Of a stretch of DNA of 64,000 bases, positions 34,250-43,769 are shown piece after piece; within the stretch, counting starts at the first letter, position 1; every line of letters starts with the position of its first letter. Source of the DNA: Actinomadura rayongensis (GTDB taxonomy: Bacteria; Actinomycetota; Actinomycetes; Streptosporangiales; Streptosporangiaceae); NCBI RefSeq assembly GCF_009831215.1, contig NZ_WUTW01000002.1:434001-498000 (forward strand). The letters are read 5' to 3'. Both the position numbers and the translations under genes were made by a program. The notes below the pieces were generated by a model. The model worked only from the letters and a program-made list of their open reading frames with translations, was not told the origin of the DNA and made no database searches.

Positions 34250-35665
34250 ATGAACAGCAACCCGATGTACATGGAGTACGTCGACGACGCCGATCCCCAG
34301 CCGGCGCGTCGGCGTGGCTGGCGCATCCTCGGCTGGATCTCCGTCGGCCTGTCGGCGGTCACCGTGGCGGGGGCGCTCACGACGTACGGGATCTACCGCA
34401 ACGCCCTCGGCAACATCGCCCACGAGGACATCAACGCGAGCGTCGGCCCGAACCGGCCGAAGAAGCTCAACAACGCGATGAACATCCTCGTCCTCGGGTC
34501 GGACACGCGCGCGGGCGCCAACGCCAAGTACGGGCGCGGGATGAAGAACGAGCCGCCGCGCTCGGACACGATGATCCTCATGCACCTGTCGCCGGGCGGG
34601 AAGTCGGCGATCGGCATCAGCTTCCCGCGCGACCTGCTCGTGCCCATCCCCGCCTGTAAGACGCACGGCGGCGGGATGAGCGCACCGGCGAGCCGGGCGA
34701 TGATCAACTCGTCGTTCACCACGGGCGGCGCGGCCTGCACGATCAAGACGATCGAGTCGCTGACCGACATCAAGATCGACCACTTCGTGCAGCTCGACTT
34801 CACCGCCGTCAAGAACGTCACCAAGGCCGTGGGCGGAGTCGAGGTCTGCCTGCCGCAGGACGTCAACGACCGCGACTCCAAGCTCCACCTCACCCGGGGC
34901 AAGCACGTCATCAGCGGCGACACCGCGCTGGCCTACGTCCGCAACCGGCACGGGCTCGGCGACGGCTCCGACACCCAGCGCATCAAGCGGCAGCAGAAGT
35001 TCATCGGCTCGCTCGCCAACAAGATCCTCAGCGCCGGGACGCTCAGCAACCCGTCAAAGCTGATCAAGCTCCTCAACGCGACGACCCAGAGCCTCGTCGT
35101 CGACAAGGAGCTGAACGACGGCGAGATGATGCAGCTCGCGCAGAGCATGTCCGGGCTGTCGTCGGGCAAACTGCGGTTCGTGACCGTCCCGTCCGGGCCG
35201 GACCCGTCCGACCCGAACCGCGTCGCGTTGTCGTCCACCGCCGGGACGTTCTTCACCGCGATCCGCAACGACAAGACCGTCCCGGCGCCCGTCAAGAGCA
35301 CCCCGACGAAGATCCTGCCGAGCCAGGTCTCGGTGCGGGTCTTCAACGGCAGCGGGATCCCGGGCCAGGCCAACCGCGTCGCGACCGACCTCAAGGCCAA
35401 GGGCTTCCAGGTCACGGTCGGCGGCAACGCTTCGCCCACGGCGAAGACCAAGGTCCTGTACGGTTCTGGAGCGGACCAGCAGGCGGCGACGCTCGCCGGC
35501 CAGATCCAGAACGCGCCGGGACCGAAGGCGTACGCGTCGGCGGCGGCGGGCGTGGTGAACCTCGTCGTCGGGCGCGACTGGAACGGCCTCAAGGGCGCCC
35601 AGGCGGGCATTCCCAAGCAACAGGGCGAGATCAAGGCCAGCGACAACATCTGCAAGGGGGCCTGA
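34250..35665 (+). CDS. LytR-CpsA-Psr (LCP) family wall-glycopolymer ligase
   Basis: 471 residues. A short cytoplasmic N-terminus and one transmembrane helix (about 25-47) place the rest outside. The LCP domain (about 75-250) has NILVLGSDTRAG (Asp85, Arg87), RSDTMILMHLSP, SFPRDLLV (Arg127-Asp128) and YVRNRHGLGDGSDTQRIKRQ, the conserved residues that bind polyprenyl-pyrophosphate and Mg. A LytR_C domain follows (about 365-455, VSVRVFNGSGIPGQANRVA). It transfers glycopolymers from lipid carrier to peptidoglycan; in this lineage probably arabinogalactan-like or teichoic-type polymers made by surrounding genes. Confidence 0.94.
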   Translation: MNSNPMYMEYVDDADPQPARRRGWRILGWISVGLSAVTVAGALTTYGIYRNALGNIAHEDINASVGPNRPKKLNNAMNILVLGSDTRAGANAKYGRGMKNEPPRSDTMILMHLSPGGKSAIGISFPRDLLVPIPACKTHGGGMSAPASRAMINSSFTTGGAACTIKTIESLTDIKIDHFVQLDFTAVKNVTKAVGGVEVCLPQDVNDRDSKLHLTRGKHVISGDTALAYVRNRHGLGDGSDTQRIKRQQKFIGSLANKILSAGTLSNPSKLIKLLNATTQSLVVDKELNDGEMMQLAQSMSGLSSGKLRFVTVPSGPDPSDPNRVALSSTAGTFFTAIRNDKTVPAPVKSTPTKILPSQVSVRVFNGSGIPGQANRVATDLKAKGFQVTVGGNASPTAKTKVLYGSGADQQAATLAGQIQNAPGPKAYASAAAGVVNLVVGRDWNGLKGAQAGIPKQQGEIKASDNICKGA

Positions 35666-35743
35666 CCCGCGGCGTGGCCCGGTGACGGGGCGGCGCGGCG
35701 GCGATGGCCGGACGCACCGACGAGGAGACCGGCTCCCCACCCC

Positions 35744-36988
35744 ATGACGTACGACACGAGGCCGACGGCCACCCCGCAGCCCAGGCGACCGTGGCCCGGC
35801 GACACGCCGGGCGACGCCTCCGCGCCCGCCGGAGCCGAACCGGAGGCGCACGCGCCGCCCGGCCCGGCCGCGGCGGGAGACGGCGGCGCCGCGGCCCCGC
35901 GTCCGCGGCGCAAGGAACGGGACCCGTTCTTCGACAACGCGAAGTTCCTCGCGATCCTCCTCGTGGTGGTGGGGCACTCGCTGGCCAACCTGCTCGATGT
36001 GCCGGTGGCCAAGGCGCTCTACATCTTCATCTACATGTTCCACATGCCGCTGTTCATCGTGATCACCGGCTACTTCTCGCGGAACTGGACGTTCGCGGGC
36101 GGCAAGGCGCGCAAGCTCATCACGAACGTCGGCGTCCCGTACGTCGTGTTCGAGACGGCCTACTCGCTGTACGACTGGCTCGTCGGACGGCACAACCTGG
36201 AGATCAGCCTCCTCGACCCGTACTTCCTGACGTGGTTCCTGTGCGCGCTGTTCTTCTGGCGGCTGTCCACGCCTGTGTGGCAGCAGATCCGCTGGCCGCT
36301 GGCCGTCGCGCTCGTGTTCTCGCTCCTGTCGTACATGAGCCACCTCGGCACCACGTTCGACATCCACCGCGTGATCGGGCTGCTGCCGTTCTACGTCCTC
36401 GGCCTGATGCTGAAGCCCGACCACTTCGAGCTGCTGAAGAAGCCGCAGGCGCGGATCATCGGCGCGGTCGTGATGCTCGGCGGGCTCGCCGCCGCGTGGG
36501 TCGCCAAGGACCGCATGAACCATTCGTGGGTCTACTGGAAGAACCCGAACAGCTTTTTCGGCGTGGACAACGTCACCGGGACCGCGATGCGGCTGGCGAT
36601 GTTCGCGGCGGCCGTCGTTCTCGTCGCGGCGTTTCTTTCGCTCGTCCCGAAACGGCGGACGTGGTTCACCGGGCTCGGCGCGACGACGCTGTACGCCTAC
36701 CTGCTGCACGGCTTCGTCACGCGGCTGCTGCAGTTCACCGGCTGGTGGGGCGAGCCGTGGATGCACACCGTCCCGGGGACGTTCGCAGTGATGGCCGGGG
36801 CGCTGGTCGTCGGGACGTTCCTGTGCTCCACTCCGGTCGTCCGGCTGATGAGCTGGGCGCTGGAACCCAAGATGACCTGGGCGTTCACCGGGCTGCGCCG
36901 GCCCGCGCTGACCACCGCGCGCACCGCGCGGCACGCCGCTCCCGCCAAGGACCGGGAGCCGGTCGGCTCGGGATCGCCGCGTCCGTGA
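35744..36988 (+). CDS. acyltransferase family 3 membrane protein
   Basis: 414 residues. A ~55-residue Pro/Ala-rich N-terminal tail precedes about ten transmembrane helices. RDPFFDNAKFLAILLVVVGHS is the family start, with the catalytic-type His in VGHS; FHMPLFIVITGYFSR and YAYLLHGFVTRLLQ are further signatures of the OafA/fucose-4-O-acetylase class. Expected to O-acylate an envelope sugar or lipid. It follows LCP on the same strand after 78 bases, suggesting modification of the same polymer. Confidence 0.88.
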   Translation: MTYDTRPTATPQPRRPWPGDTPGDASAPAGAEPEAHAPPGPAAAGDGGAAAPRPRRKERDPFFDNAKFLAILLVVVGHSLANLLDVPVAKALYIFIYMFHMPLFIVITGYFSRNWTFAGGKARKLITNVGVPYVVFETAYSLYDWLVGRHNLEISLLDPYFLTWFLCALFFWRLSTPVWQQIRWPLAVALVFSLLSYMSHLGTTFDIHRVIGLLPFYVLGLMLKPDHFELLKKPQARIIGAVVMLGGLAAAWVAKDRMNHSWVYWKNPNSFFGVDNVTGTAMRLAMFAAAVVLVAAFLSLVPKRRTWFTGLGATTLYAYLLHGFVTRLLQFTGWWGEPWMHTVPGTFAVMAGALVVGTFLCSTPVVRLMSWALEPKMTWAFTGLRRPALTTARTARHAAPAKDREPVGSGSPRP

Positions 36989-37241
36989 CGGCCGGTACGG
37001 TCCATGTCGGACATCCACCGGACGGACGGGAACCTCGCCGTCAGTCCTCGATGGCCGCTTAGTCACAAGTCGGCGACAACGCCGAAGTCCGCTTCCGGAC
37101 AACCGCTAGCATCGACAGGTGTTCCGAGAACCCCCGCGCAGCAGGCAGTGGGCGCCGCATGCCGGAGTGCGTGAACAGATTTGAGGTTCGCGCGCTCCGC
37201 CTTCGGGGAGGCACCTCGGCACGAAGAAAGGACAGCTTCAT

Positions 37242-38246
37242 ATGGCGACATTCACGCTCGATGACGTTCGGCAACGAACGTATAAGGCGCGTGACGCGTG
37301 GTGGACGGTACTGCTGGTCGATCCGCTCGCCTCCCGGCTCGTCCGCTTCACCGCCAACCGCACCCGGATCACCCCGAACCAGCTCACCGTCGGCGCGCTG
37401 CTGCTCGGGCTCGGTGCCGGGGCGTGCTTCGCGGTCGCGACGTGGCCGTACCTGCTGATCGGCGCCCTGCTGTACCACCTGTCGTTCACGCTCGACTGCA
37501 TGGACGGCAAGATCGCGCGGCTCAAGGGCACCGGGTCGATCTTCGGGGCGTGGCTCGACTACATCTTCGACCGCGTCCGCGTCCTCGCGTGCGCCTGCGC
37601 GCTGATGGGCGGGCAGTACGGCCGGACGGGCAACGTCGCGTACCTGTGGGCGGCCGTCGGGGTGGTGTTCCTCGACATGCTCCGCTACATGGACGCGCTG
37701 GAGATCTACAAGGTCCGCAACCAGATGCGCGGCAAGATGCGGGCGGCTCAGGAGGAGGCGGCCGAGCTGGAGCTGGCCGTCCGGCGGCGGCGCGGCGAGG
37801 AGGAGCCGGCGAGCACGCTGCAAGACGCCTTCCAGTCCGCCGCGCTCCAGCCCGACCCCGAGGCCGACATGGAGGAGCGGGTCGTCGGGGACAACCCGAA
37901 CGCCGCCCTCCAGCAGGGCTTCAACAAGCGTTTCCCCTGGTACGCGCGCATCCGCAACGCGCTGCTGCGCGGCCGGATCCGTCCGCACCTGATCAGCGGC
38001 ATCGAGTTCCAGATGGGCGTGTTCATCGTCGCCCCGCTGATCGCGGCGGCGCTGCCCGGTGCGATCATCCCCGTCACGGCGGTGTCCGCGGTCGGGATGC
38101 TGACGTTCGAGCTGATCATCATCTACAAGTTCTGGCTGTCCACCAAGGACTACGGCCGCTCGATGGGCAAGCTGGAGCGCCGCATCACCGACGCGCGCGC
38201 CGAGCTCCCGCTGGACGAGAGCACGCCGGTGGCCAGCACGAGCTGA
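37242..38246 (+). CDS. CDP-alcohol phosphatidyltransferase family protein
   Basis: 334 residues. The catalytic motif is complete: DCMDGKIARLKGTGSIFGAW then LDYIFD, i.e. DGxxAR-x8-GxxxDxxxD, in a six-helix membrane domain. An unusual ~85-residue charged insertion (about 150-235, Glu/Ala/Arg-rich) interrupts the helices on the cytoplasmic side. It joins a CDP-activated alcohol to a phosphorylated or hydroxyl acceptor; inositol, glycerol or a sugar-alcohol are options. The ATG follows AAAGGAC. It is first after a ~250-base gap and ends at a strong terminator. Confidence 0.88.
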   Translation: MATFTLDDVRQRTYKARDAWWTVLLVDPLASRLVRFTANRTRITPNQLTVGALLLGLGAGACFAVATWPYLLIGALLYHLSFTLDCMDGKIARLKGTGSIFGAWLDYIFDRVRVLACACALMGGQYGRTGNVAYLWAAVGVVFLDMLRYMDALEIYKVRNQMRGKMRAAQEEAAELELAVRRRRGEEEPASTLQDAFQSAALQPDPEADMEERVVGDNPNAALQQGFNKRFPWYARIRNALLRGRIRPHLISGIEFQMGVFIVAPLIAAALPGAIIPVTAVSAVGMLTFELIIIYKFWLSTKDYGRSMGKLERRITDARAELPLDESTPVASTS

Positions 38247-38262
38247 CCCGCCGTCCCGCAGA

Positions 38263-38292
38263 GACGCCCGGCCCCCATGGGGACCGGGCGTC
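38263..38292. terminator. bidirectional hairpin terminator
   Basis: Arms GACGCCCGG (38263-38271) and CCGGGCGTC (38284-38292) with an inner CCCC-AT-GGGG extension form a nearly unbroken ~14-pair stem in the gap between two convergent genes. T-runs on either side are weak, as usual in high-GC actinomycetes. Confidence 0.75.
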
Positions 38293-38299
38293 TTCGCGT

Positions 38300-39892
38300 T
38301 CAGCGTCCGCTCGGCTCGGCGGGCTCGTGCTCGGCGAGTTCGTCCGGTTCGGGTTCGGGCTCCTCGGCGGCGGCGGGCTCGGCCGTGGCGGGGTGCGGAG
38401 CCTGGAAGAGGGCGAGGCCGAGGGCCAGGCAGGCGAACGGGACGGCGGGCAGGACGTAGCGGTAGTCGAAGTCGGCCGTCGCGGCGGGGATGACCAGGAG
38501 GGCCAGGCCCACGCCCCAGGGCAGCATCGGCACGCGGATCCAGTGCAGCAGGGCCGCGCGGTTGCGGCGGCGGCCGGGCCAGCGCAGGCGGGTCAGGGGG
38601 GCGACCAGCCCGGCGAGGAAGATGAGGCCGAGGAACGTTCCCGGCATCCGCATGTGCGCCTGGTAGTTCAGCATCCGGCCCGCCCACGGCTGGACGACCC
38701 GTGATTCCCCGCTGCCGTTCGGTGCGTACAGCTCGGCGGTGAGCATCCGGGCGTCCGGCCAGCTCTCGCCGCGCGGGAACTCGTAGGAGAGCTGCGTCCA
38801 CGGCGTCGGGTAGCGCGGACGGCCCCAGGTGAAGCAGCGCATCGTGTCGCGGAGGACGACGTGGGCGTAGTCGCCGGGCTGCGCGAGGATGGCGCGGCGG
38901 GCGAACTCGCTCGCGAGCGCGTTGCCTTCCTTGTTCGTCACACCGTCGGGGTATTGGCGGAACGGGGACGCGTTCGTCCACATCACCTGGTAGGCAGGGG
39001 CGATGCGCGGGTCGGTGAGGTGGGGGCACAGGACGGCCAGCTGCGGGTCCGGCTTGATCACCGAGCAGTCGGCGAACGACGCGACCCGGCCGTAGAGGAA
39101 GATGCCGTTCGTCTCGGACATCGCGAACGAGCCGTGGACGGACTGGAACCAGAACATGTAGCCGACGACCGGCGCGGCGAACGCGGCCACGGCGGCGACC
39201 ACCGGGCGCCAGCCCGCGCGGCGCAGCACGAGCGCGAGGACGATCAGCGCGATGAACGGAAGCCCGAGCGTGCGGGTGATGGCCGCGCCGCCGAGCAGGA
39301 GGCCCGCGAGCAGGGCCGCCCACCACGGCGTCCGCCGCCGCCACAGGACGAGGACGAGCGCGCCCATCAGCAGGAACGTGAAGCACGTCTCGGCGAACAG
39401 GCCGTGTTCGAGCGAGACCTCGAACGTCGACAGCAGGAACGGGAGGGTCAGCGCGGCGGCGATCAGGCCGGGCAGCCAGCGCCGCCACGCGAGCCGTCCG
39501 GAGCCGTCCGCGAGGGAGAACCGGCGCCGTCCGGCCCGCCACAGCAGCGTGTAGAACATCACGGCGGTGAGCAACCCCAGCAGGTGCTGGACGGCGACGA
39601 CGAACGTCAGGTCGTGGACGGGCCGCAACAGCCGGAGGAAGACCGAATATCCGCTCGGCCGGACCGCGTTCGGATGCAGCGCGGCGGCGTCGTGCAGGTA
39701 GTCGATGGAGTCGCCGAACCAGAGCGGTCCGGGATAACCGAGGACGGCCACGACACGGATCGCGGCGGCGACCGCGAGCACGACCGCGAACGGCAGATGC
39801 GCGACGGCGAGACGACCCGACGCGGCGGCGCACCGCCGCGCGCGTCCCAGAACCGCCCGCACCGTGTCGGACCCGGGGAGAATGCGCGGCAT
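38300..39892 (-). CDS. GT-C-like membrane protein
   Basis: About 530 residues with roughly ten transmembrane helices. The first luminal loop has WFGDSIDYLHDA, an Asp-containing motif in the place of the GT-C catalytic acid, and RPSGYSVFLRLL, which are hallmarks of the PMT/ArnT-like group using polyprenyl-phosphate sugars. The C-terminal ~30 residues are Glu/Pro/Ala-rich and cytoplasmic. The start is ATG 39892, with a GTG at 39895 equally possible. It is convergent with the CDP-alcohol phosphatidyltransferase across a terminator. Substrate unknown. Confidence 0.78.
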   Translation of the reverse strand: MPRILPGSDTVRAVLGRARRCAAASGRLAVAHLPFAVVLAVAAAIRVVAVLGYPGPLWFGDSIDYLHDAAALHPNAVRPSGYSVFLRLLRPVHDLTFVVAVQHLLGLLTAVMFYTLLWRAGRRRFSLADGSGRLAWRRWLPGLIAAALTLPFLLSTFEVSLEHGLFAETCFTFLLMGALVLVLWRRRTPWWAALLAGLLLGGAAITRTLGLPFIALIVLALVLRRAGWRPVVAAVAAFAAPVVGYMFWFQSVHGSFAMSETNGIFLYGRVASFADCSVIKPDPQLAVLCPHLTDPRIAPAYQVMWTNASPFRQYPDGVTNKEGNALASEFARRAILAQPGDYAHVVLRDTMRCFTWGRPRYPTPWTQLSYEFPRGESWPDARMLTAELYAPNGSGESRVVQPWAGRMLNYQAHMRMPGTFLGLIFLAGLVAPLTRLRWPGRRRNRAALLHWIRVPMLPWGVGLALLVIPAATADFDYRYVLPAVPFACLALGLALFQAPHPATAEPAAAEEPEPEPDELAEHEPAEPSGR

Positions 39893-39934
39893 CACCCCTG
39901 CGACCCTACCCAGGCCGGCGCCCGCAGGAGTCCG

Positions 39935-41518
39935 TCACAGCGAACGGCACGCGAGAACGTATTTTCCGGATACCGTCCGCCGGTCGAACCCCGCCAGACC
40001 GCCCGGCCGCAGCGGCGGCGACCGGTGCCACGCGAGCACGCACGCCACGTGGTAGCGGTCGGCGATGCGCTGCCGCTCCTGCGGGGTCGTGCCTTTGCGG
40101 AAGAACGTCTTGACGTCGCGCGTCCGCTCGTCCTCGTTCACGAACGGGTACGGCCAGCCGGGCTGCACGCTGAAGGCGCCGCGCGCGTTCACGACCCGCC
40201 GCGACCACGACCGCGTGCTGATGACGACGCTGCCCGGACGGATCAGCGGCGTCAACGCGTCGTACGGGGAGGCGGACTCGCGGACGTTCCACTTCTTCGC
40301 GACGGCCGCGTCCACATGCCCGACCCGGACGAGCCCGCCCACGTTCGCGACCACCCCGACGAGGCAGAACAGGACCGCGACCGCCCCGTAGGCGAGCCGG
40401 ACGCCCGTCCTGCGCGCCGCCGTGCCCAGCCGGATGGCGAGCGCGATGTGCAAGGGCAGCAGCACCACCGGGATCACCCGCCCGAACCCGTAGTTCCCGA
40501 GCACCAGCACGCCCACGGCCAGCACGAGCACGGCCCCGAGGAACAACGCCTGAAGCTCCCGGCCGAGAACGCGCCGTCTCGCGAGCACCAGGGCGGGCAC
40601 GCACACGGCGGCGAGGCCGTAGCCGGGCAGCCCCCAGTCGCGGATGATGTCGGCGATCAGCGGACGATGGATCTCGGAGAAGTCGCCCGACGCGCCGAGC
40701 AGCGTCGTGATGTCGGACCACGGCCACAGCAGCGCGGCCAGACCGGCCACGACGGCCGCGACGAGCAGCCAGCGCACCGAGCGCCAGCTCGTCAGCGCCG
40801 CGCGGAGCCGGTGCGGACGGCACAGCGCGAACGCCGCCACCCCGATGATCGTGTTGATCGCGGTGAACGGGTGGATCAGCACGACCAGGAACCCGAGGGC
40901 GCCGATCAGCGCGGGCCGCCGCCACCCCGCCGGACGGTCCAGCCAGGTCAGCGTCGCGTCCCAGATGAACAGCATCAGCGCGGTCGCGAGCGTGCTCGGG
41001 TAGCTGAGCGTCCACGACAGCGAGTACAGGCCGAGGAAGCCGCTCCAGTCGCGCGGTTCGGTCCCCCACAGCAGCAGCCAGAACACCACGGTCAGGACGG
41101 CCGGGAACGTCCCGGCGCGGCGGCCGACGAACCGCCAGACGCCCGCCAGGAGCAGCACGATGTTGACTATTCCGGCGATCTCCAGCAGGGTCCGCGCGGA
41201 CACGCCGTGCCCGGCGAGCGCCAGGAACACCATGTACGGCGAGTAGTACGGGCTGCCCTCCGCCGCGCCGACCATCGGGTCGCGCGGGTGCCAGGGATTC
41301 CGCTGCAGCTCGTCGATCGTCGCCAGGTGGAGCCGGAAGTCGCCCGCCCACTGGTGCTGCAGTGTCACCGCGACGGCCCAGAGCACCATCAGCCCGGCGA
41401 GCACGGCGTACGGGCCGCGCCACCATGGCGCGGCCCGCGTATCCGGTTCGTCGGGCTTTCCCGGGGTCCGGCCCCGCGTGATCGTCCCCGTCCGACCCGA
41501 TGATCTTTCCCCCGTCAC
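39935..41518 (-). CDS. multi-pass membrane protein, probable GT-C-type glycosyltransferase
   Basis: 527 residues with about eleven transmembrane helices and a ~130-residue extracellular C-terminal domain containing KTFFRKGTTPQERQRIADRY. The first loop holds HQWAGDFRLHLATIDEL, with an acidic residue in the GT-C position, so a polyprenyl-phosphate-sugar-dependent transferase is plausible but unproven. GTG start at 41518, only 10 bases after the stop of the double glycosyltransferase gene, so it belongs to the wecB operon. It would act on the outer face after the cytoplasmic transferases. Confidence 0.72.
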   Translation of the reverse strand: MTGERSSGRTGTITRGRTPGKPDEPDTRAAPWWRGPYAVLAGLMVLWAVAVTLQHQWAGDFRLHLATIDELQRNPWHPRDPMVGAAEGSPYYSPYMVFLALAGHGVSARTLLEIAGIVNIVLLLAGVWRFVGRRAGTFPAVLTVVFWLLLWGTEPRDWSGFLGLYSLSWTLSYPSTLATALMLFIWDATLTWLDRPAGWRRPALIGALGFLVVLIHPFTAINTIIGVAAFALCRPHRLRAALTSWRSVRWLLVAAVVAGLAALLWPWSDITTLLGASGDFSEIHRPLIADIIRDWGLPGYGLAAVCVPALVLARRRVLGRELQALFLGAVLVLAVGVLVLGNYGFGRVIPVVLLPLHIALAIRLGTAARRTGVRLAYGAVAVLFCLVGVVANVGGLVRVGHVDAAVAKKWNVRESASPYDALTPLIRPGSVVISTRSWSRRVVNARGAFSVQPGWPYPFVNEDERTRDVKTFFRKGTTPQERQRIADRYHVACVLAWHRSPPLRPGGLAGFDRRTVSGKYVLACRSL

Positions 41519-41528
41519 GGTCGCCAGG

Positions 41529-43769
41529 TTATCCCCGCGTCATCGTCTCCCGGGCGGGGAGCGGCGCGGTCGGCGTGGCCGCGGCGGACGGGCCCGCGGC
41601 GAGCAGTTCCGTCCACTGCCGGCAGACCTCGTCCAGGCCGTATGCAGCGACGACCTGCTCCCGGGCGAACGCGCGGTCGGCCTCCCACGTCCCGCCGGCG
41701 ACCGACGCGCTGATCGACGCCGCCATCGACGCCGTGTCGGAATGGATCCAGCGCTCGTCGTAGATCGTGTCGGCGCCCGGCCAGTTCCGCACGACCGGCA
41801 CCGCGCCCGACGCCATGCCCTCGGCGGGCGCCAGGTGGAAGCTCTCGTCGTCGCTGGTGGACAGGACGAACCCGATCCGCCGCAGCCACGCCGCGACGTC
41901 CCGGCCGTAGGAGTCGAACACGACCCCGCCCGACAGCAGCGGCGAGCGGCGGATCCGGCGGAACACCTTCTCGTAGTGGGCGCGCTCCTCCGGCTTGCGC
42001 CAGATCCACCAGTAGTCCCACGGGAGCTTGGACTTCACGAACAGCGTGAAGCGCGGGTCGTCGCGGCGCAGCTCCTCCATCACGTCGAGCGCGAGGTCGA
42101 GGCGCTTGCGGGACGGCGCGATGCCGATGACGCCGAGGTGGTGCTCGGCGCCGAGCAGCTTCGGCCGGTCGAGCTGGGTGTCGTCCACCCAGTTCGGGAT
42201 GACGGTCACCTTCTCGGCCGGCCAGCCGGTGCGCGACAGCGTCAGGTCCCGGTAGTGCGGGCTGACGCAGATGACCTGGTCGACGGCGTCGATGTCGAGC
42301 TGGCCGGGCCAGTCGGCGTACAGCTCGAACCGGTGCAGCCGGACGACCAGCCGCTGCCCGGGCCGCTTGCGCTCGGCGTACCAGAGGGCGTTCGGCCCGC
42401 ACCACTCGCAGATGATGACGTCCGCCCAGTCCAGCAGGGCGTGGCCGCGCTCGGCGTCGTGGGCCTTCAGCGCGGACCAGTGGTCGACCTGGATCTCCAT
42501 GTCCGGCCGGGACTTCAGGTAGTCCATCAGCCGCGTGAAGAACTTCAGGTCGTGGCTGGCGACGCCGACGCGCAGCTTGCGTCCGGCGGGCGCGGCGCCG
42601 AGGACGGCCTCCGACGGCTCCGGGAACACCTGCCGGACGTAGGAGCGCAGCCGCGCGACGGCCGCGTCGAGCGTGTACTCGTCGGCGGCGGCGCGGCACC
42701 GGCGCGCGGCGAGCGCGTGGATCCGCGGGTCGGCGCGGACGGCGGCGAGCACCTCGACGACGTCGTCCTCGGTCGCGACGAACAGCGGGTAGTCCGCGCC
42801 GAACAGCCGCTCGTGCATCGGCGTCCGGTTGACGACGACGGGCACGCCGAGCAGCCCGCACTCCAGCAGCTTGGTGGACAGCTCCAGGCCCGCGTCCAGC
42901 TCCGGGTGACGCCAGGACAGGCCGATGTCGCAGCCCGCGGTGATCCGCATCGCCTCGGCGCGCGGGTGCCCGCCGTGCCGGACGACGCCGGGCGCGGACG
43001 CCAGCGCGTTCTCCATGCGGTCGGCGTAGGACGGGTCGTCCGGGTCGTCGTGGATCTTGTCGCCGACCATGTGGACCTCGGCCTCGACGCCGCGCTCGGC
43101 GAGCCGCGCGGGCAGCCGCGTCATCTCCAGCGTGTTCCAGCGCGGCGCGAACTTGCCGGTGTAGACGAGCCGCAGCGGCCGGTCGCCGACGGGGGCGCCG
43201 TCCTGGGCCGGGACGAGCCGGTCGGGCAGTACCGCGACGGGCGGGAACAGCACGCTCTTGCCCGCCGTCGCCGGGACGGCCGTCTCCAGGAAGCCGCGCA
43301 GCTCCTCGGTCTGGCACAGCAGCAGCCGGGACGCGTCGGCGATCCGGCCCAGCTCGGCGGCCTTGGCGGGCGACATCTCCGGCGCGGACTGCGGGATGTC
43401 GGTGAGGTAGGTCCACAGCCGTCCGGCGAGCGGCCCGGCGGCGAGCTTGGCGGCGATGCGGTGGCCGCGCACGACGACGAGGTCGAACGGCGCGGCGGCG
43501 TCGAGCTCGGCGAGGACCCCGGCGGCCCAGCGCGGCGGCATCGGGATCTTCGCCGGGATGCGGCCCTCGGCGTGCGGGCTGTGGATCGTCACGCCGGGCA
43601 GGGCGCGCAGCGGGTCGACGAGCCGTCCGGTGCGGATCGGCGCCTTGAGGACGAACGTCACCTCGCATCCGGCGCGGGCGAGCGCCTGCACCATGCCCTG
43701 TGCCCAGACGGCGGAACCGTCGATGAGGTTCAGATCGACGTCGCCGTAGACGAGGGCGCGTGGTCGCAC
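41529..43769 (-). CDS. fusion of two GT-B glycosyltransferases
   Basis: 746 residues made of two GT4-like units. The first (about 1-370) has RPRALVYGDVDLNLIDGSAV, then VYTGKFAPRWNTLEM and the donor site GLELSTKLLECGLLGVPVVV. The second (about 385-735) has RKLRVGVASHDLKFF, VICVSPHYRDL, VIPNWVDDTQL, LGVIGIAPSRKRLDLALDVM and SFHLAPAEGMASGAVPVV. Both donor-binding regions look intact, so one polypeptide could add two successive sugars. The GTG at 43769 has GGGAGGAG five bases upstream and lies 40 bases inside the preceding gene. Context with wecB/wecC suggests UDP-ManNAcA as one donor. Confidence 0.87.
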   Translation of the reverse strand: MRPRALVYGDVDLNLIDGSAVWAQGMVQALARAGCEVTFVLKAPIRTGRLVDPLRALPGVTIHSPHAEGRIPAKIPMPPRWAAGVLAELDAAAPFDLVVVRGHRIAAKLAAGPLAGRLWTYLTDIPQSAPEMSPAKAAELGRIADASRLLLCQTEELRGFLETAVPATAGKSVLFPPVAVLPDRLVPAQDGAPVGDRPLRLVYTGKFAPRWNTLEMTRLPARLAERGVEAEVHMVGDKIHDDPDDPSYADRMENALASAPGVVRHGGHPRAEAMRITAGCDIGLSWRHPELDAGLELSTKLLECGLLGVPVVVNRTPMHERLFGADYPLFVATEDDVVEVLAAVRADPRIHALAARRCRAAADEYTLDAAVARLRSYVRQVFPEPSEAVLGAAPAGRKLRVGVASHDLKFFTRLMDYLKSRPDMEIQVDHWSALKAHDAERGHALLDWADVIICEWCGPNALWYAERKRPGQRLVVRLHRFELYADWPGQLDIDAVDQVICVSPHYRDLTLSRTGWPAEKVTVIPNWVDDTQLDRPKLLGAEHHLGVIGIAPSRKRLDLALDVMEELRRDDPRFTLFVKSKLPWDYWWIWRKPEERAHYEKVFRRIRRSPLLSGGVVFDSYGRDVAAWLRRIGFVLSTSDDESFHLAPAEGMASGAVPVVRNWPGADTIYDERWIHSDTASMAASISASVAGGTWEADRAFAREQVVAAYGLDEVCRQWTELLAAGPSAAATPTAPLPARETMTRG

